Positions 26,886 through 36,487 of a DNA stretch of 51,735 bases are shown here, piece by piece. The DNA is taken from positions 1-51,735 of the forward strand of contig PAPM01000042.1 in the NCBI GenBank assembly GCA_002708905.1. Direction: 5' to 3'. The notes below the pieces were generated by a model. It worked only from the letters and a program-made list of their open reading frames with translations. It ran no database searches and was not told where the DNA came from. Position 1 is the first letter of the stretch. Each line of letters starts with the position of its first letter. A program made the translations under genes and the position numbers. This DNA comes from Pseudomonadales bacterium (lineage in GTDB: Bacteria > Pseudomonadota > Gammaproteobacteria > Pseudomonadales > Ketobacteraceae).

Positions 26886-27743
26886 ATGAAGCGGCTAATG
26901 CTGGTGATGTTTCTACTCCTAACAGCCTGCGAGAATGAAACCACCACAGATCACAACGCCATAAACTTTGAGCAAGTGAACTGGTACGCCAAACGTGCCG
27001 CCCTGGCCTATCAATCCGAGCAAGACATCAAAGCAGCGTTTCCGGACACCGTCCTGGTCGCCACCACACCCAACAGTGATGTGCAGTATTTTCTGGAGCA
27101 GGATCCGATCCGGCACCGTCAAATCATTACTATTCGTGGTACAGCGAACCTCCGTAACATCCGCGAGGATGTGGAGTACATTCAATCCCGCAACCCCAAA
27201 TTAGGCATCTATGTACACAGCGGTTTTGATAAGGACACCTACCAGATCTTTCAGGATCTGACACCCCGCCTGAACAAAAATCACACAACCATTGTTACCG
27301 GGCACTCCCTTGGTGCAGCCATTGCCACTCTCCTCATGATGTACCTGCAGGAAGAGGGCTACCTGTTGGGTCCATCCATTAATTTCGGCCAACCCAAGGT
27401 TACCAATCACGCTGGTGCTCAAAAATACCACAATTTGCCCCTGTTACGAGTGGCAGATGAAAACGATTTGGTGCCTATGGTGCCACCCCGGGACTTCCTG
27501 GATTCGCTGCACGGTGCCTACGAGCATATCGGCCCGGAACTGATGTTGCTCGGCGGCAAATTTTATACCTATCAAACACATCATCAGGTTGAGCAAGACG
27601 ATGTGGATTCGTTTTGGGACAACCTGGGTGACGAGAGCATCAAAGCCCACTACATGAAGCATTACCTGCACAACATCGCACTGAAGTTGAACGCTGCCGA
27701 AGCGGTCCCCTACGACCAACGCGAACGCTACATCAAACAATGA
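26886..27743 (+). CDS. Class 3 lipase family lipoprotein
   Basis: A 285-residue protein with a short lipoprotein signal (LLTAC; Cys15 lipidated), so it is membrane-anchored outside the cytoplasm. The lipase class 3 elbow VTGHSLGAA places the nucleophile at Ser141; RGTANLRNIREDV near residue 82 matches the region before the lid in fungal-type class 3 lipases. DENDLVPMVPP contains the likely catalytic aspartate and a downstream histidine (HGAYEH) could complete the triad. The family cleaves triacylglycerols or other lipid esters. It begins a plus-strand run; only 15 bases separate it from the di-haem cytochrome gene, so they are probably co-transcribed. Confidence 0.85.
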   Translation: MKRLMLVMFLLLTACENETTTDHNAINFEQVNWYAKRAALAYQSEQDIKAAFPDTVLVATTPNSDVQYFLEQDPIRHRQIITIRGTANLRNIREDVEYIQSRNPKLGIYVHSGFDKDTYQIFQDLTPRLNKNHTTIVTGHSLGAAIATLLMMYLQEEGYLLGPSINFGQPKVTNHAGAQKYHNLPLLRVADENDLVPMVPPRDFLDSLHGAYEHIGPELMLLGGKFYTYQTHHQVEQDDVDSFWDNLGDESIKAHYMKHYLHNIALKLNAAEAVPYDQRERYIKQ

Positions 27744-27758
27744 TTATCCCACCGACCA

Positions 27759-29858
27759 ATGGAGTCCATTTTAGCCATGACGGTTATTCCATTTTTGCGC
27801 AAATTGTGTGCAACCTTGCTCAGCAAGCTGAAATGTATCCCGAGCGCCCTCTGGCGCTGGATAAAAGGCATCATGCGCAGTCTACACATTCTGTGGCAAA
27901 GCCTGGGTCCGCGCTGGCTCAGAGTCATGCTTGTGCTTTCCGTTGCCCTCGTGATCGGTTGGCACCAGGCCAAAATCTTTCTTGCCCCCAACCTCACTCG
28001 TGAAACGATTTATGAGGTGCGCTACCTGAACGAAGGCTGGACTCCTTTTCAGCGCCAGAGTTTTTACTATACCCCCCAAGGCACGGAATTATTGGGCATC
28101 GAATACCAATGGTTTATCAATCTGGAATTGCCCCTGTCGGATGAAATGCTGGCTTCTGCCGACAACATGCGGGGCTGGGGATTCATCATCGACCCCGGGC
28201 AGCGACCCGACAATCTGAATCCAGGCAACCTGCCGGTTGGATTGGGTCGTCACCTGGATCCCAAGTCCGGCAAAGAGCGGCTCGATATCGGTTGTGCCGC
28301 CTGCCACACCGGTGAACTGCACTACCAAGGCACCGCCCTGCGCGTTGATGGTGGCCAGGCTGTGCAAAGTTTATCCAATGCCAAGCGGGGGGAGTTCATT
28401 ACCACCCTGGGAGCCGCCGTTATCGAAACCCTGGTGAACCCCTACAAGTGGGATCGGTTCGCTGCACGGGTGGCGGGGACAGATGATGCCAACAGGAGCC
28501 AACTCCGCTCCGAATTCTGGGCCTTCGCCAAACACATGAAGCAATTCGTCAGTGGCGCTGGTAACCCCAAGTATTACCCAGTGGAAGAAGGCCGGGGACG
28601 CATTGATGCCGTGGGCCGAATCGCCAATGTGGTATTCGGATATGACATTGATGAACCCGCCAACTACCGCCCCGCCGATGCGCCTGCCAGCCTGCCTTTT
28701 CTATGGGATATCTGGCGCTTTGACTGGGTACAATACACCGGCTTCACCAACCAGGCGATGGCACGCAATGTAGGCGAGACCCTCGGGGTATTGGCGCCTA
28801 TCAAACTGGTCAACGACAAAGGCGACGTTTTGAAAGGCCCCGAATTCGGTGAAACCCTGGTGGACGTCGATGGCTTGCATTGCGCTGAAGGTTTATTACG
28901 AATGCTAAAACCGCCGCAATGGCCGGAGGATGTTCTGGGCAAGATCGATATCCAACGGGCCCGGTCCGGTAAACAGCTTTTTGCCCAGCATTGCCGGCAT
29001 TGTCACGGCCCTCATGAGTCTCAACCCTATTCCTGGCCCATTGACGACCAGGCCGGTACCAATCGCCAGTGGGACATGGCCGGCGACGTCAGTGAGCAGA
29101 ACGGCAAGCCGGTGCGGAAAGACTGGCGCACCGAAATCTGGTCGGTGCCCTGGATCAAGACCGACGTCATCGGCACCGATCCAAAACTGGCGGACAACTA
29201 TATGGACAACCGCTACGACGCCACCAAACTGGTGCCGGGTTCCAAGCCTGTGAATGCCGGCGATGGCCTGCAGCTGTTGTTGAATATTCTGGTACCGGAG
29301 TTATACCAACGCTGGGACATCAAAGGGGATGCCGTTGCCAACTACGACGGCCTCAATGTGCCTTTCCGTATCGCCAATGAACGGGCCTACAAAGCCCGGC
29401 CATTACACGGAGTCTGGGCAACGCCGCCGTTTCTGCATAACGGCTCCGTTCCCACCCTGTACGACCTGCTGTCACCATTGGAACAGCGGCCTGCTTCTTT
29501 CTATGTGGGCAACCGTGAATACGATCCGACAAAGCTGGGTTACCGCACCGACTACAGCCCGGGCAGTTTCCATCACGACACCCATATTCCCGGCAACCGG
29601 AACCTGGGGCATCTGTTTACGGACTACGAAACTCCGGGGCGCATTGGTCCACTGCTCAGTGAAGCGCAACGCTATGCCTTACTGGAATACCTGAAAGTGA
29701 TGGGCAATCCGGCATTCGATCAGGCATTAGGGGGCGATCCTCAAAACTGGGCAAACTACAGTGCAGCACCCGCCGATCAGTGGAATGAAAAGAGTTGCAA
29801 CAATACCCATTTACGTCACGGTGTTGCGGAGTTGACGGCACAGGAGACCAAGCAGTGA
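27759..29858 (+). CDS. Membrane-anchored di-haem cytochrome c (cytochrome c peroxidase/RoxA-like)
   Basis: A 699-residue c-type cytochrome with two covalent haem motifs: CAACH at Cys179-His183 and CRHCH at Cys412-His416. A hydrophobic helix at about 49-65 (LRVMLVLSVALVIGW) should anchor it with the bulk in the periplasm. Two CxxCH motifs in a chain of about 700 residues separated by about 230 residues recall the di-haem peroxidase/MauG superfamily and its long relatives such as the rubber oxygenase RoxA, but I cannot show identity to RoxA. The start is ATG at 27759 or the better-placed ATG at 27777 (GGAG upstream). Its stop overlaps the start of the catalase-like gene (GTGA), implying translational coupling. 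Likely function: peroxide or lipid-peroxide chemistry. Confidence 0.8.
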   Translation: MESILAMTVIPFLRKLCATLLSKLKCIPSALWRWIKGIMRSLHILWQSLGPRWLRVMLVLSVALVIGWHQAKIFLAPNLTRETIYEVRYLNEGWTPFQRQSFYYTPQGTELLGIEYQWFINLELPLSDEMLASADNMRGWGFIIDPGQRPDNLNPGNLPVGLGRHLDPKSGKERLDIGCAACHTGELHYQGTALRVDGGQAVQSLSNAKRGEFITTLGAAVIETLVNPYKWDRFAARVAGTDDANRSQLRSEFWAFAKHMKQFVSGAGNPKYYPVEEGRGRIDAVGRIANVVFGYDIDEPANYRPADAPASLPFLWDIWRFDWVQYTGFTNQAMARNVGETLGVLAPIKLVNDKGDVLKGPEFGETLVDVDGLHCAEGLLRMLKPPQWPEDVLGKIDIQRARSGKQLFAQHCRHCHGPHESQPYSWPIDDQAGTNRQWDMAGDVSEQNGKPVRKDWRTEIWSVPWIKTDVIGTDPKLADNYMDNRYDATKLVPGSKPVNAGDGLQLLLNILVPELYQRWDIKGDAVANYDGLNVPFRIANERAYKARPLHGVWATPPFLHNGSVPTLYDLLSPLEQRPASFYVGNREYDPTKLGYRTDYSPGSFHHDTHIPGNRNLGHLFTDYETPGRIGPLLSEAQRYALLEYLKVMGNPAFDQALGGDPQNWANYSAAPADQWNEKSCNNTHLRHGVAELTAQETKQ

Positions 29859-31093
29859 TTTCAATAAAACGAGTTTTTAAAACCTTTGCCGTCACCAGTG
29901 CGCTGTTCATGCCGCCCTCCATTGTACTTGCTGAGACCTTTGACACACTGGGCATGGACTTGAGCGCGGAGGAGATCGCAGCCATTCAACAATCCATGGA
30001 ATATGGCCGCCAGATATCGCAATGGGCGGAAAAGCAAAATGGCGCCCCTTTTCGCCGGGATGCTCATGCCAAAGCCACCGGCTGTGTCCGGGCAACCTTT
30101 TCCATCAATGGTGATATCCCCAGTCATTTTCAGAACAGTGTTTTTTCCCAGCCCGGCAAGCAATACCAGGCGTGGATTCGCTTCTCCAACGGCGACATGC
30201 TGGTACAACCGGACGCCAAACCGGACGCCCGGGGCATGGCCATCAAGCTACTCAATGTGGAAGGGGGGCAAATTGCGCCAGAGTTGACCGGCGCCAAGAC
30301 GCAGGATTTCATTATGACCAACACACCGGCATTTTTTAATCGCAATATCTTTGATTATGTAGCCGACATGAAATACCTGGCGGAACAAAAACGGCTGGCC
30401 TGGTTTGTCAGTCTGTGGCCACCCCGTTTGCATCCGCGCCGGCTGTACATTGCTGCCCAAACAGTTGGCTCCAAAATAAATACGCCATTGGAACCGCAAT
30501 ATTATTCCATGCTGCCTTATCAACTGGGCACAACCGCAATCAAGTTCTCCGCCCGCCCTTGTCCGGGTATGCGGTTTAAAGACTACGCCAACAAAAGCGA
30601 TCACGACTTCCTCACCGAAGCTATGGCAGAGCACCTCAGCGCGGAGTCTGCCTGCTTCGACTTTATGTTGCAGGAAAAGAAACCCGGTACTCATATGCCC
30701 CTGGATGATGCCACCGCAGTCTGGTCAGAAAAGGAATCACCATTTGTGCCTGTGGCCCGTATTCATATACCGCCGCAAACCTTTACCAGTGAGCCGCAGC
30801 AAAGCTTCTGTGAGAACCTTTCCATGAATCCATGGCATGCAGTGGGTGAATGGCAACCCCTGGGTAGCCTGAGCAAAGCGAGACGGTTGGTCTACCATGC
30901 CGTTTCACAATTCCGTCATCAACAGAATGGCGTTGCTTCAACGGAACCAGAAAACTGGTGCCTCGATGAGAGCCCAGATTGCAACCAGTATATTGATATC
31001 CATCAAGTGACAAACACGCCGCATCTGTCACGCTGTTTTGATTCCCTGAACACACCTGTAGATGGATCTGCAGCACTGGGCTGCGTGCAGTGA
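29855..31093 (+). CDS. Periplasmic catalase-family (SrpA-like) haem protein
   Basis: A 412-residue protein. The GTG at 29855 is chosen because it overlaps the previous stop as GTGA and immediately gives a signal peptide (basic KRVFK, hydrophobic core, cleavage after VLA near residue 25). HAKATGCVRATFSI contains the distal-site histidine region of catalase-related proteins. QAWIRFSNGD, then PDARGMAIKLLN and QDFIMTNTPAFF, are conserved in the small catalase-like subgroup that includes SrpA and lipid-peroxide enzymes. It lacks the C-terminal domain of large catalases. The adjacent di-haem cytochrome and lipase suggest a shared extracytoplasmic task such as detoxifying lipid peroxides (inference). 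Confidence 0.82.
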   Translation: MISIKRVFKTFAVTSALFMPPSIVLAETFDTLGMDLSAEEIAAIQQSMEYGRQISQWAEKQNGAPFRRDAHAKATGCVRATFSINGDIPSHFQNSVFSQPGKQYQAWIRFSNGDMLVQPDAKPDARGMAIKLLNVEGGQIAPELTGAKTQDFIMTNTPAFFNRNIFDYVADMKYLAEQKRLAWFVSLWPPRLHPRRLYIAAQTVGSKINTPLEPQYYSMLPYQLGTTAIKFSARPCPGMRFKDYANKSDHDFLTEAMAEHLSAESACFDFMLQEKKPGTHMPLDDATAVWSEKESPFVPVARIHIPPQTFTSEPQQSFCENLSMNPWHAVGEWQPLGSLSKARRLVYHAVSQFRHQQNGVASTEPENWCLDESPDCNQYIDIHQVTNTPHLSRCFDSLNTPVDGSAALGCVQ

Positions 31094-31196
31094 TCACTTT
31101 TTGATCGCAACCCAGTGTCCATGCGCAGGCTTGTGGACTTGCAGGGGCATCGCGCGTATTGTCAAAAACTCACAACAGGATCCGGAGCCAATAACA

Positions 31197-31751
31197 ATGA
31201 GAAACTATCCCTCCCTTCTAGCACTTGCTGTTGCTGTTTCATTTTCCAATCTCTCCTATGCCGGCAGCGATAGCGGAGTGTATGTCGGAGCATCCGTAGG
31301 TACGGCAGACGTCGACTACTCCGATAGCGCAGCCAGTGCCAAATTCGATGACTCCGATACGGGGTACAAATTCTTCGCCGGGTATAACTTCGGACTGGTT
31401 CCTTTTCTGAACCTTGCCGTGGAAGGCGGATATATGGATCTGGGATCGGTAGAGGGTGAGATCGCCAACACCACCGGCAACAAGATTGAAGCCAATGGCT
31501 GGGCTGCCTATGGTGTCGGAGGCTTTGATATGGGCCCCATCGGTGTGTTTGCCAAAGTGGGTTATTTCGCCTGGGATTCGGATTTTAAAACTTCCCTGGG
31601 CAACGACTCTGATTCCGGCACCGATCCTGCTTTCGGACTGGGTGCCAAATTCCAACTGGGATCATTCGCCGTAAGGGCCGAATATGAAGTATTCGACCTG
31701 GATAAAGCGGATATCGATTACATCTCCGTGGGTGCCGCCTACACTTTTTGA
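31197..31751 (+). CDS. Small outer-membrane beta-barrel protein
   Basis: A 184-residue protein from the ATG at 31197; the frame is open for 45 codons upstream but the signal peptide begins here (RNYPSLLALAVAVSF, cleavage after SYA at about 22). The mature part alternates amphipathic strands (VYVGASVGTADVDY, GYKFFAGYNFG, FAVRAEYEVFDLD) and ends in Phe (SVGAAYTF), the signal for barrel assembly. Length and layout match eight-stranded OmpA/OmpW/opacity-type barrels. It lies about 100 bases after the catalase-like gene. Specific function unknown. Confidence 0.8.
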   Translation: MRNYPSLLALAVAVSFSNLSYAGSDSGVYVGASVGTADVDYSDSAASAKFDDSDTGYKFFAGYNFGLVPFLNLAVEGGYMDLGSVEGEIANTTGNKIEANGWAAYGVGGFDMGPIGVFAKVGYFAWDSDFKTSLGNDSDSGTDPAFGLGAKFQLGSFAVRAEYEVFDLDKADIDYISVGAAYTF

Positions 31752-31781
31752 TAATTTAAGGATTTCACTTCTCTATACCCA

Positions 31782-31821
31782 GACCGGGGGAGTATCGGGC
31801 AACAGCTCCACTGCCCCGGTC
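31782..31821. repeat. Inverted repeat with 8-base arms between the barrel gene and cysC
   Basis: GACCGGGG (31782-31789) is perfectly complementary to CCCCGGTC (31814-31821), with a 24-base loop that can form a further GAG/CTC pair. No T tract follows on either strand, so it is not an obvious terminator. It could be mRNA structure at the end of the barrel gene or in the cysC leader. Confidence 0.35.
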
Positions 31822-31908
31822 GGCCACCTCACTATTCCATATTGTAATTACAACGCGTGTTTTCTATTCTAGGGAGCACATTCCGCTCCCGCAAAAAGGT
31901 AAATTTGG

Positions 31909-32529
31909 ATGACCAAACAGGTTGCAACCAACGTTCAATGGCATCATGGGGACATCACCCGTGAAGATCGCACCCGTCTGATCAAACAACGGGGCGCCAC
32001 GCTCTGGTTCACCGGCCTGTCCGGCAGCGGCAAAAGCACCGTGGCAGTGGCACTGGAACAGAAGCTCTACGAAATGGGGCATCTGAGCTATCGTCTGGAT
32101 GGCGATAATATTCGTCTGGGCATTAATAAAAATCTTGGATTTTCCGCTGAAGACCGGGCCGAAAATATTCGCCGCATCGGTGAGATCGCCAAGCTGTTCG
32201 CCGATACCGGGGTGATTACCCTATCCAGCTTTATCAGCCCCTATCGCCAGGATCGGGACCGGGTACGGGAGATCCACGCTGCCTCTGACCTGACTTTTAT
32301 AGAAGTCTTTGTGGACTGCCCCCTGGAAGAAGCCGAGAGGCGCGACCCCAAAGGCCTCTATAAAAAGGCTCGTTCCGGCGAAATCAAAAACTTCACCGGC
32401 ATCGACGACCCTTATGAGGCCCCGCTGAAACCGGAAATTCATCTGTATACTGCCGAAATGAGTCTGGAAGACGAAGTGAATACCGTCATTGAATATCTGC
32501 AGAGCAACGGTTATTTGGGTGAACAGTAA
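31909..32529 (+). CDS. cysC: Adenylylsulfate (APS) kinase
   Basis: A 206-residue APS kinase, matching the E. coli CysC length (201). The P-loop GLSGSGKS is at 36-43. [16 protein letters not shown] is the APS-binding region. Ser110 in FISPYR is the position phosphorylated in the catalytic cycle. [22 protein letters not shown] is diagnostic. It makes PAPS from APS and ATP in the cytoplasm for sulfate assimilation or sulfotransfer. No cysD, cysN or cysH is adjacent, so here the gene stands alone. AAGG lies 9 bases before the ATG. Confidence 0.95.
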   Translation: MTKQVATNVQWHHGDITREDRTRLIKQRGATLWFTGLSGSGKSTVAVALEQKLYEMGHLSYRLDGDNIRLGINKNLGFSAEDRAENIRRIGEIAKLFADTGVITLSSFISPYRQDRDRVREIHAASDLTFIEVFVDCPLEEAERRDPKGLYKKARSGEIKNFTGIDDPYEAPLKPEIHLYTAEMSLEDEVNTVIEYLQSNGYLGEQ

Positions 32530-32629
32530 AGATCGGACAGTAGTGACGACGAGTATTCGCCTTCAGTCCCATATACCGCTAAAATCCAGGTAAAATTCAC
32601 CTTCAACTATTTCAAAAAGAAGCATCCCA

Positions 32630-33352
32630 ATGGGTCGAGCATATCAAAACCGTAAGGTATCCATGGCCAAGACCGCCGCGGCCAAAACCAAGGTCTATTC
32701 CAAGTACGGGCGGGAAATCTATGTGGCAGCAAAAAACGGCGGCCCGGACGCCAGCGCCAATCTGGCGCTGCGCAGCCTGATTGATCGGGCCAAGAAAGAC
32801 CAGGTTCCCTCTCATGTTATTGAGAAGGCGATTGAAAAAGCCACCGGCGGTGCCGGGGAAGACTTTCAGGCGGCCCTGTATGAAGGTATCGGACCCGGCG
32901 GCTGTATGGTATTGATCAGCGCCCTGACCGATAACGGCAACCGCACCTTTGGCGAGATCCGGGGCGTGTTCTCCAAGTGTAAGGCCAAGTTGGGGACCCA
33001 GGGCTCCGTCTCCCACATGTTTGATCACCGGGCGATGTTCGTGTTTCCCGGGGAAGATGAGGAACCGGTATTGGAAGCGCTGTTGAACGCCGATGTGGAT
33101 GTCAGCGACATCGAGCAGGAGGACGGTATGATCACGGTGCTGGTACCCCCAACCGAATTCTTCAAAACCAAGACGGCCATTGCCGAGCTGCAACCGGACA
33201 TTGAATTCGAGGTGGAAGAAATTACTTACCTGCCGCAGACCGCTCACCCCCTTTCCGCCGAAGACACTGAACAGTTTGAACGTTTTGCAGGATTGCTCAA
33301 TGACCTGGATGACGTCCAGGAAATCTACCACAATGCGGAATTCTCAGACTGA
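32630..33352 (+). CDS. YebC/PmpR-family protein
   Basis: A 240-residue YebC-family protein. The N-terminus ([19 protein letters not shown] then [19 protein letters not shown]) is characteristic of the shorter YeeN-like proteobacterial version. [19 protein letters not shown] and the acidic C-terminal domain fit. YebC members have been described as transcriptional regulators and more recently as ribosome-associated factors that ease translation of difficult peptide stretches. The gene is followed after 30 bases by the MscS gene. Gene symbol withheld because YebC and YeeN paralogues are easily confused. Confidence 0.9.
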   Translation: MGRAYQNRKVSMAKTAAAKTKVYSKYGREIYVAAKNGGPDASANLALRSLIDRAKKDQVPSHVIEKAIEKATGGAGEDFQAALYEGIGPGGCMVLISALTDNGNRTFGEIRGVFSKCKAKLGTQGSVSHMFDHRAMFVFPGEDEEPVLEALLNADVDVSDIEQEDGMITVLVPPTEFFKTKTAIAELQPDIEFEVEEITYLPQTAHPLSAEDTEQFERFAGLLNDLDDVQEIYHNAEFSD

Positions 33353-33382
33353 TACTGATTTCGCCTTCACCAGGGAGCAGCC

Positions 33383-35167
33383 GTGATCTTGCGGAAGTTA
33401 CAGCAGAACCTGATCATGCTGCTCCGAATCATCTGTCTAAGCTGGACCCTGTGCCTGGCGGTTTCTGCCGGCGCCAATACCGGTGAAACACCTACTATTC
33501 GGGAAGTGCTGGAAGCGGATTCCAGATCTGAGGAGATACTGGAACAGATCAAGGATGAACAGCACGCCAGTAAAGAGGGCGAAACGCCGCTCTCGGCCAT
33601 CCTCGCCCTGCATCTGGCAGCCCAGGAGCACAACTGGCACAAAGCGGCGGAGTTTATTGATATTCGCTATCTTCCGGACGACATGTCCGATGCCAGTGCG
33701 GATGAGCTGATCCGCAAGCTCAGCATCATCTGGACGCAAAACCGAATCATAGATTTCTCTGCCTTGAGCAGTTCCCCTGAAGGCCATCAGGATGATGGCC
33801 TGCCCAGCTACCGGGATTTGTTGGGAGTCATCCCCCTGGACAGTACCGAGTCCGTTCCGATTTATCTGCAGCGGGTTCCTGATGGCAACGGCGGACGTAT
33901 CTGGAAAATCTCCAATGCCAGCACACGGGAAATTCCCCGGCTGTGGGAGGTCTACGGCTACAACCCCTTATTGGTAAAACTGGAAGAACGCCTGCCCGAC
34001 TTCAACCTTCTCTATATGCAGAATTGGCAGGTGATCGGGCTGTTGCTTATCCTGTTGGCATCGGCTGCTGTGGCCTACTCCCTACGATGGGTACTGCTGC
34101 GGATAATTCATCTGTCAGATCGCTATCGCGATACCATGCACCGGCTGGTGGCGGTTCCCATGCCCTGGTTCGTCTTCTTCAAGTTAACCCAGACCGGCGT
34201 TGCGGAGCTGGGATTGTCGGTGAAGGCCCGAATCTACCTGAACGAATCTGCCCTGGGCTACATCGCCACCATTTTTCTACTGTTAGGTGCCATTGAGTTT
34301 TTCACGGCGCTGTTTCTGAGCCGGACCAACCACCAACGCTATTGGTCCGGCATCATCAGGCCGGTCCGCACCATCCTGAAAATTCTGGCCATCATTATCG
34401 TTATTATTCTGTGGCTCACAGAAAGCGGTTATGACATCAATACCATTCTCGCCGGTTTGGGTATTGGGTCGCTTGCGCTGGCGTTGGCGGCACAAAAAAC
34501 ATTGGAAAACATGATCGGAGCCATCACCCTTTACATCGCGCAACCCATCAAACCCGGAGATTTTTGCAAAGTGGGCGATATCACCGGAATCATCGAAGAA
34601 ATTGGTCTGCGTTCCACCCGCATTCGGCGTCTGGACCGCTCTGTGGTACATGTCCCGAACTCCACACTGGTTTCCATCAGCCTGGAAAACATCAGTGAAA
34701 ATGACCGCCGTCGTTATTCCCGCAAGCTGTATCTAGCCCTGGATTCCACTCCGAACCAACTTCGCTTGCTGTTGCAAAAACTGAGGGAATTGATCATCAG
34801 CCATCCCCGTCTGCTGGACATTGCTGCCCGAGCGAGGTTTGAGACCATCGAGCGGGATGCTTATACCGTTTCAATCAACGGTTATATCGACAGCGCTGAT
34901 TACGAAGTGTATCTGGCGGTGGCCGAAGACCTTAACCTGCGAATTCTCAACATCGTCCACGACTGTGGTGTAAAACTCGCTGTTCCCCAACAACGCATTC
35001 TTATTACAGAAGACACCGCAAACAGCGACAGTGCCAAGTCGAACGCAGAAAGTCTTATTGCCCAGCTGGAGCAGGAGAACAAACTGGCGTTCCCGGACTT
35101 TACCGAGCAGGAGAAAGAACAGCTGAAAGGCCAGCTCAACTACCCTGAGCGGGGACATCAAAGCTGA
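33383..35167 (+). CDS. MscS-family mechanosensitive channel with periplasmic N-terminal domain
   Basis: A 594-residue protein from the GTG at 33383 (GGAG 6 bases upstream). A signal peptide-like segment at 10-30 is followed by a roughly 170-residue soluble region, presumably periplasmic. Membrane helices are at about 220-240, 285-305 and 330-350. The pore helix and MscS core come next: GLGIGSLALALAAQKTLENM, then GDFCKVGDITGIIEEIGLRS and VPNSTLVS. The cytoplasmic vestibule domain runs to about 545 with an acidic tail. It should open under membrane tension to release osmolytes. The 3' end overlaps the convergent winged-helix gene by 10 bases. Confidence 0.9.
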   Translation: MILRKLQQNLIMLLRIICLSWTLCLAVSAGANTGETPTIREVLEADSRSEEILEQIKDEQHASKEGETPLSAILALHLAAQEHNWHKAAEFIDIRYLPDDMSDASADELIRKLSIIWTQNRIIDFSALSSSPEGHQDDGLPSYRDLLGVIPLDSTESVPIYLQRVPDGNGGRIWKISNASTREIPRLWEVYGYNPLLVKLEERLPDFNLLYMQNWQVIGLLLILLASAAVAYSLRWVLLRIIHLSDRYRDTMHRLVAVPMPWFVFFKLTQTGVAELGLSVKARIYLNESALGYIATIFLLLGAIEFFTALFLSRTNHQRYWSGIIRPVRTILKILAIIIVIILWLTESGYDINTILAGLGIGSLALALAAQKTLENMIGAITLYIAQPIKPGDFCKVGDITGIIEEIGLRSTRIRRLDRSVVHVPNSTLVSISLENISENDRRRYSRKLYLALDSTPNQLRLLLQKLRELIISHPRLLDIAARARFETIERDAYTVSINGYIDSADYEVYLAVAEDLNLRILNIVHDCGVKLAVPQQRILITEDTANSDSAKSNAESLIAQLEQENKLAFPDFTEQEKEQLKGQLNYPERGHQS

Positions 35168-35514
35168 CCGGTCACCCCTGCTGCGGCCACCACCCGGATG
35201 TCGGGAACAAAACGAAAACCCAATTTGGGTACAGTTTTGATGACATTCTGGGTTGATGCACTGTCGCCAAGGGCACGTCGACATTGCGCCACCACCTGTG
35301 CCAACGATTCATCTGAAACAGCGCGACCCTGCCATAGCCTATCGAATAGGGCATCCCGGGAAACCACAGCATTACCGGCACTGATGAGCAGACAAAGAAA
35401 GTGAAAGGTTTTCGGTGCGAGTGCAACATCCTCCTCCTGATAGATCAGACGCGCCTGATCCGGCAGCAACCGAAAATTCAAAAAGTGATATTCCATTCCT
35501 GAAAGTAAATGCAT
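35158..35514 (-). CDS. Stand-alone OmpR/ToxR-type winged-helix DNA-binding protein
   Basis: A 118-residue protein consisting almost entirely of a Trans_reg_C winged helix: VALAPKTFHFLCLLISAGNA, SRDALFDRLWQGRAVSDESL and RRALGDSASTQNVIKTVPK, then LGFRFV. It has neither an N-terminal receiver domain nor the C-terminal membrane or tetratricopeptide part seen in CadC/ToxR-like or AfsR-like proteins. The residues after the wing are only about 13 long. An alternative start is the ATG at 35496. It is convergent with the MscS gene (10-base overlap) and divergent from the secreted-protein gene, which it might control. Either a truncated regulator or a genuine minimal one. Confidence 0.75.
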   Translation of the reverse strand: MHLLSGMEYHFLNFRLLPDQARLIYQEEDVALAPKTFHFLCLLISAGNAVVSRDALFDRLWQGRAVSDESLAQVVAQCRRALGDSASTQNVIKTVPKLGFRFVPDIRVVAAAGVTGQL

Positions 35515-35742
35515 TCCTGTCTTTGTTCCTGATGATATTCCTGTTGTTATTCGTAACGAATAAACTGCCCGCTAGTTGCAGTATGCCCCAAGTGGCCTGT
35601 TTCGAAAGTTAAGGATCTACGCCAGCGCTGTTAAAAATTGACAAAACATCTGAGAAATTAAGCTGAATTCAAGGAATCATCAGATAAATTTCAAGTTTTC
35701 CTCAAGTGGACAATCAACCTCTTGGATAGGGTAGGCATCGAG

Positions 35743-35759
35743 TCCGACCGGAAGTCGGA
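35743..35759. repeat. Small inverted repeat before the secreted-protein gene
   Basis: TCCGAC-CGGAA-GTCGGA lies about 35 bases before the preferred start. It could be an mRNA hairpin or an operator. The rest of the 278-base gap is AT-rich with a lone TTGACA at 35638 and no matching -10, so no promoter is called. Confidence 0.3.
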
Positions 35760-35792
35760 TCCATGAAACCAAAACATTCAGGAGCAACCATC

Positions 35793-36476
35793 ATGAAATA
35801 CACAGCCGCCACCCTCTTCATCAGTACCTGCCTGGCTACTCCCTTGCTTCACGCTGCAAGCGTTGAAGAAATTCGTGAATACACGCCACAGCCCGGACTG
35901 GAATACAAATCATCCCTGGATGATCTGGTGGCCAATCCCACTGCAGAAGAACCCGATGTGATACGCTTCACCGCGCGTGAACATTACTACAAGCAGGCGC
36001 TCACCAGCACCAAACCCCGGGTCACCAGCTCGGAAAAATTCGTCACGTTACCGGGCAGCAAAAGCCGGGTGGTAATCCCGGCCGGTAAAAATGCGCTGGT
36101 TAACCTAGCTTTCACCGCAGAATCCCGCTGTAACGAACCGGGCAGCGCGGCACCTGACTGGTGTGAAGTACGCATTCTGGTGGATGGCGTCGAAGCCTCC
36201 CCCCAGGCCTCGTCTTTCCCACCGGATACCTACGCCTTTGACAGCACCGACGGCGGAACGGAATCCATCTCCTCCTGGGAATCCCACGCTATGGATCGGC
36301 ATCATTGCGTGTTCAACAGCAAAAGTGATACGGCCAAAGCGGTTCCCGTTGAAGTGCAGTGGAAAGTCACGAACTTCGATGGTGGAGCAGCTCCGCAGTT
36401 CTGGCTGGACGATTGGAGTTTTACCATTCAACTGGCGGATGGCTGTCGGCAGGAACGGTTGAAGGTGGAAGACTAG
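35793..36476 (+). CDS. Secreted protein of unknown function
   Basis: A 227-residue protein from the ATG at 35793 (AGGAG 9 bases upstream); an ATG ten codons earlier lacks a ribosome site and would disrupt the signal peptide. The signal (KYTAATLFISTCLATPLL) ends in HAA near residue 20. The mature part has four or five cysteines (SRCNEPG, DWCEVRI, HHCVFNS, DGCRQE) that could form disulfides, and a predominantly beta pattern. No family recognised. It precedes the PhoX-like gene by about 155 bases and is divergent from the winged-helix regulator. Confidence 0.65.
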   Translation: MKYTAATLFISTCLATPLLHAASVEEIREYTPQPGLEYKSSLDDLVANPTAEEPDVIRFTAREHYYKQALTSTKPRVTSSEKFVTLPGSKSRVVIPAGKNALVNLAFTAESRCNEPGSAAPDWCEVRILVDGVEASPQASSFPPDTYAFDSTDGGTESISSWESHAMDRHHCVFNSKSDTAKAVPVEVQWKVTNFDGGAAPQFWLDDWSFTIQLADGCRQERLKVED

Positions 36477-36487
36477 ACACGTAACGG

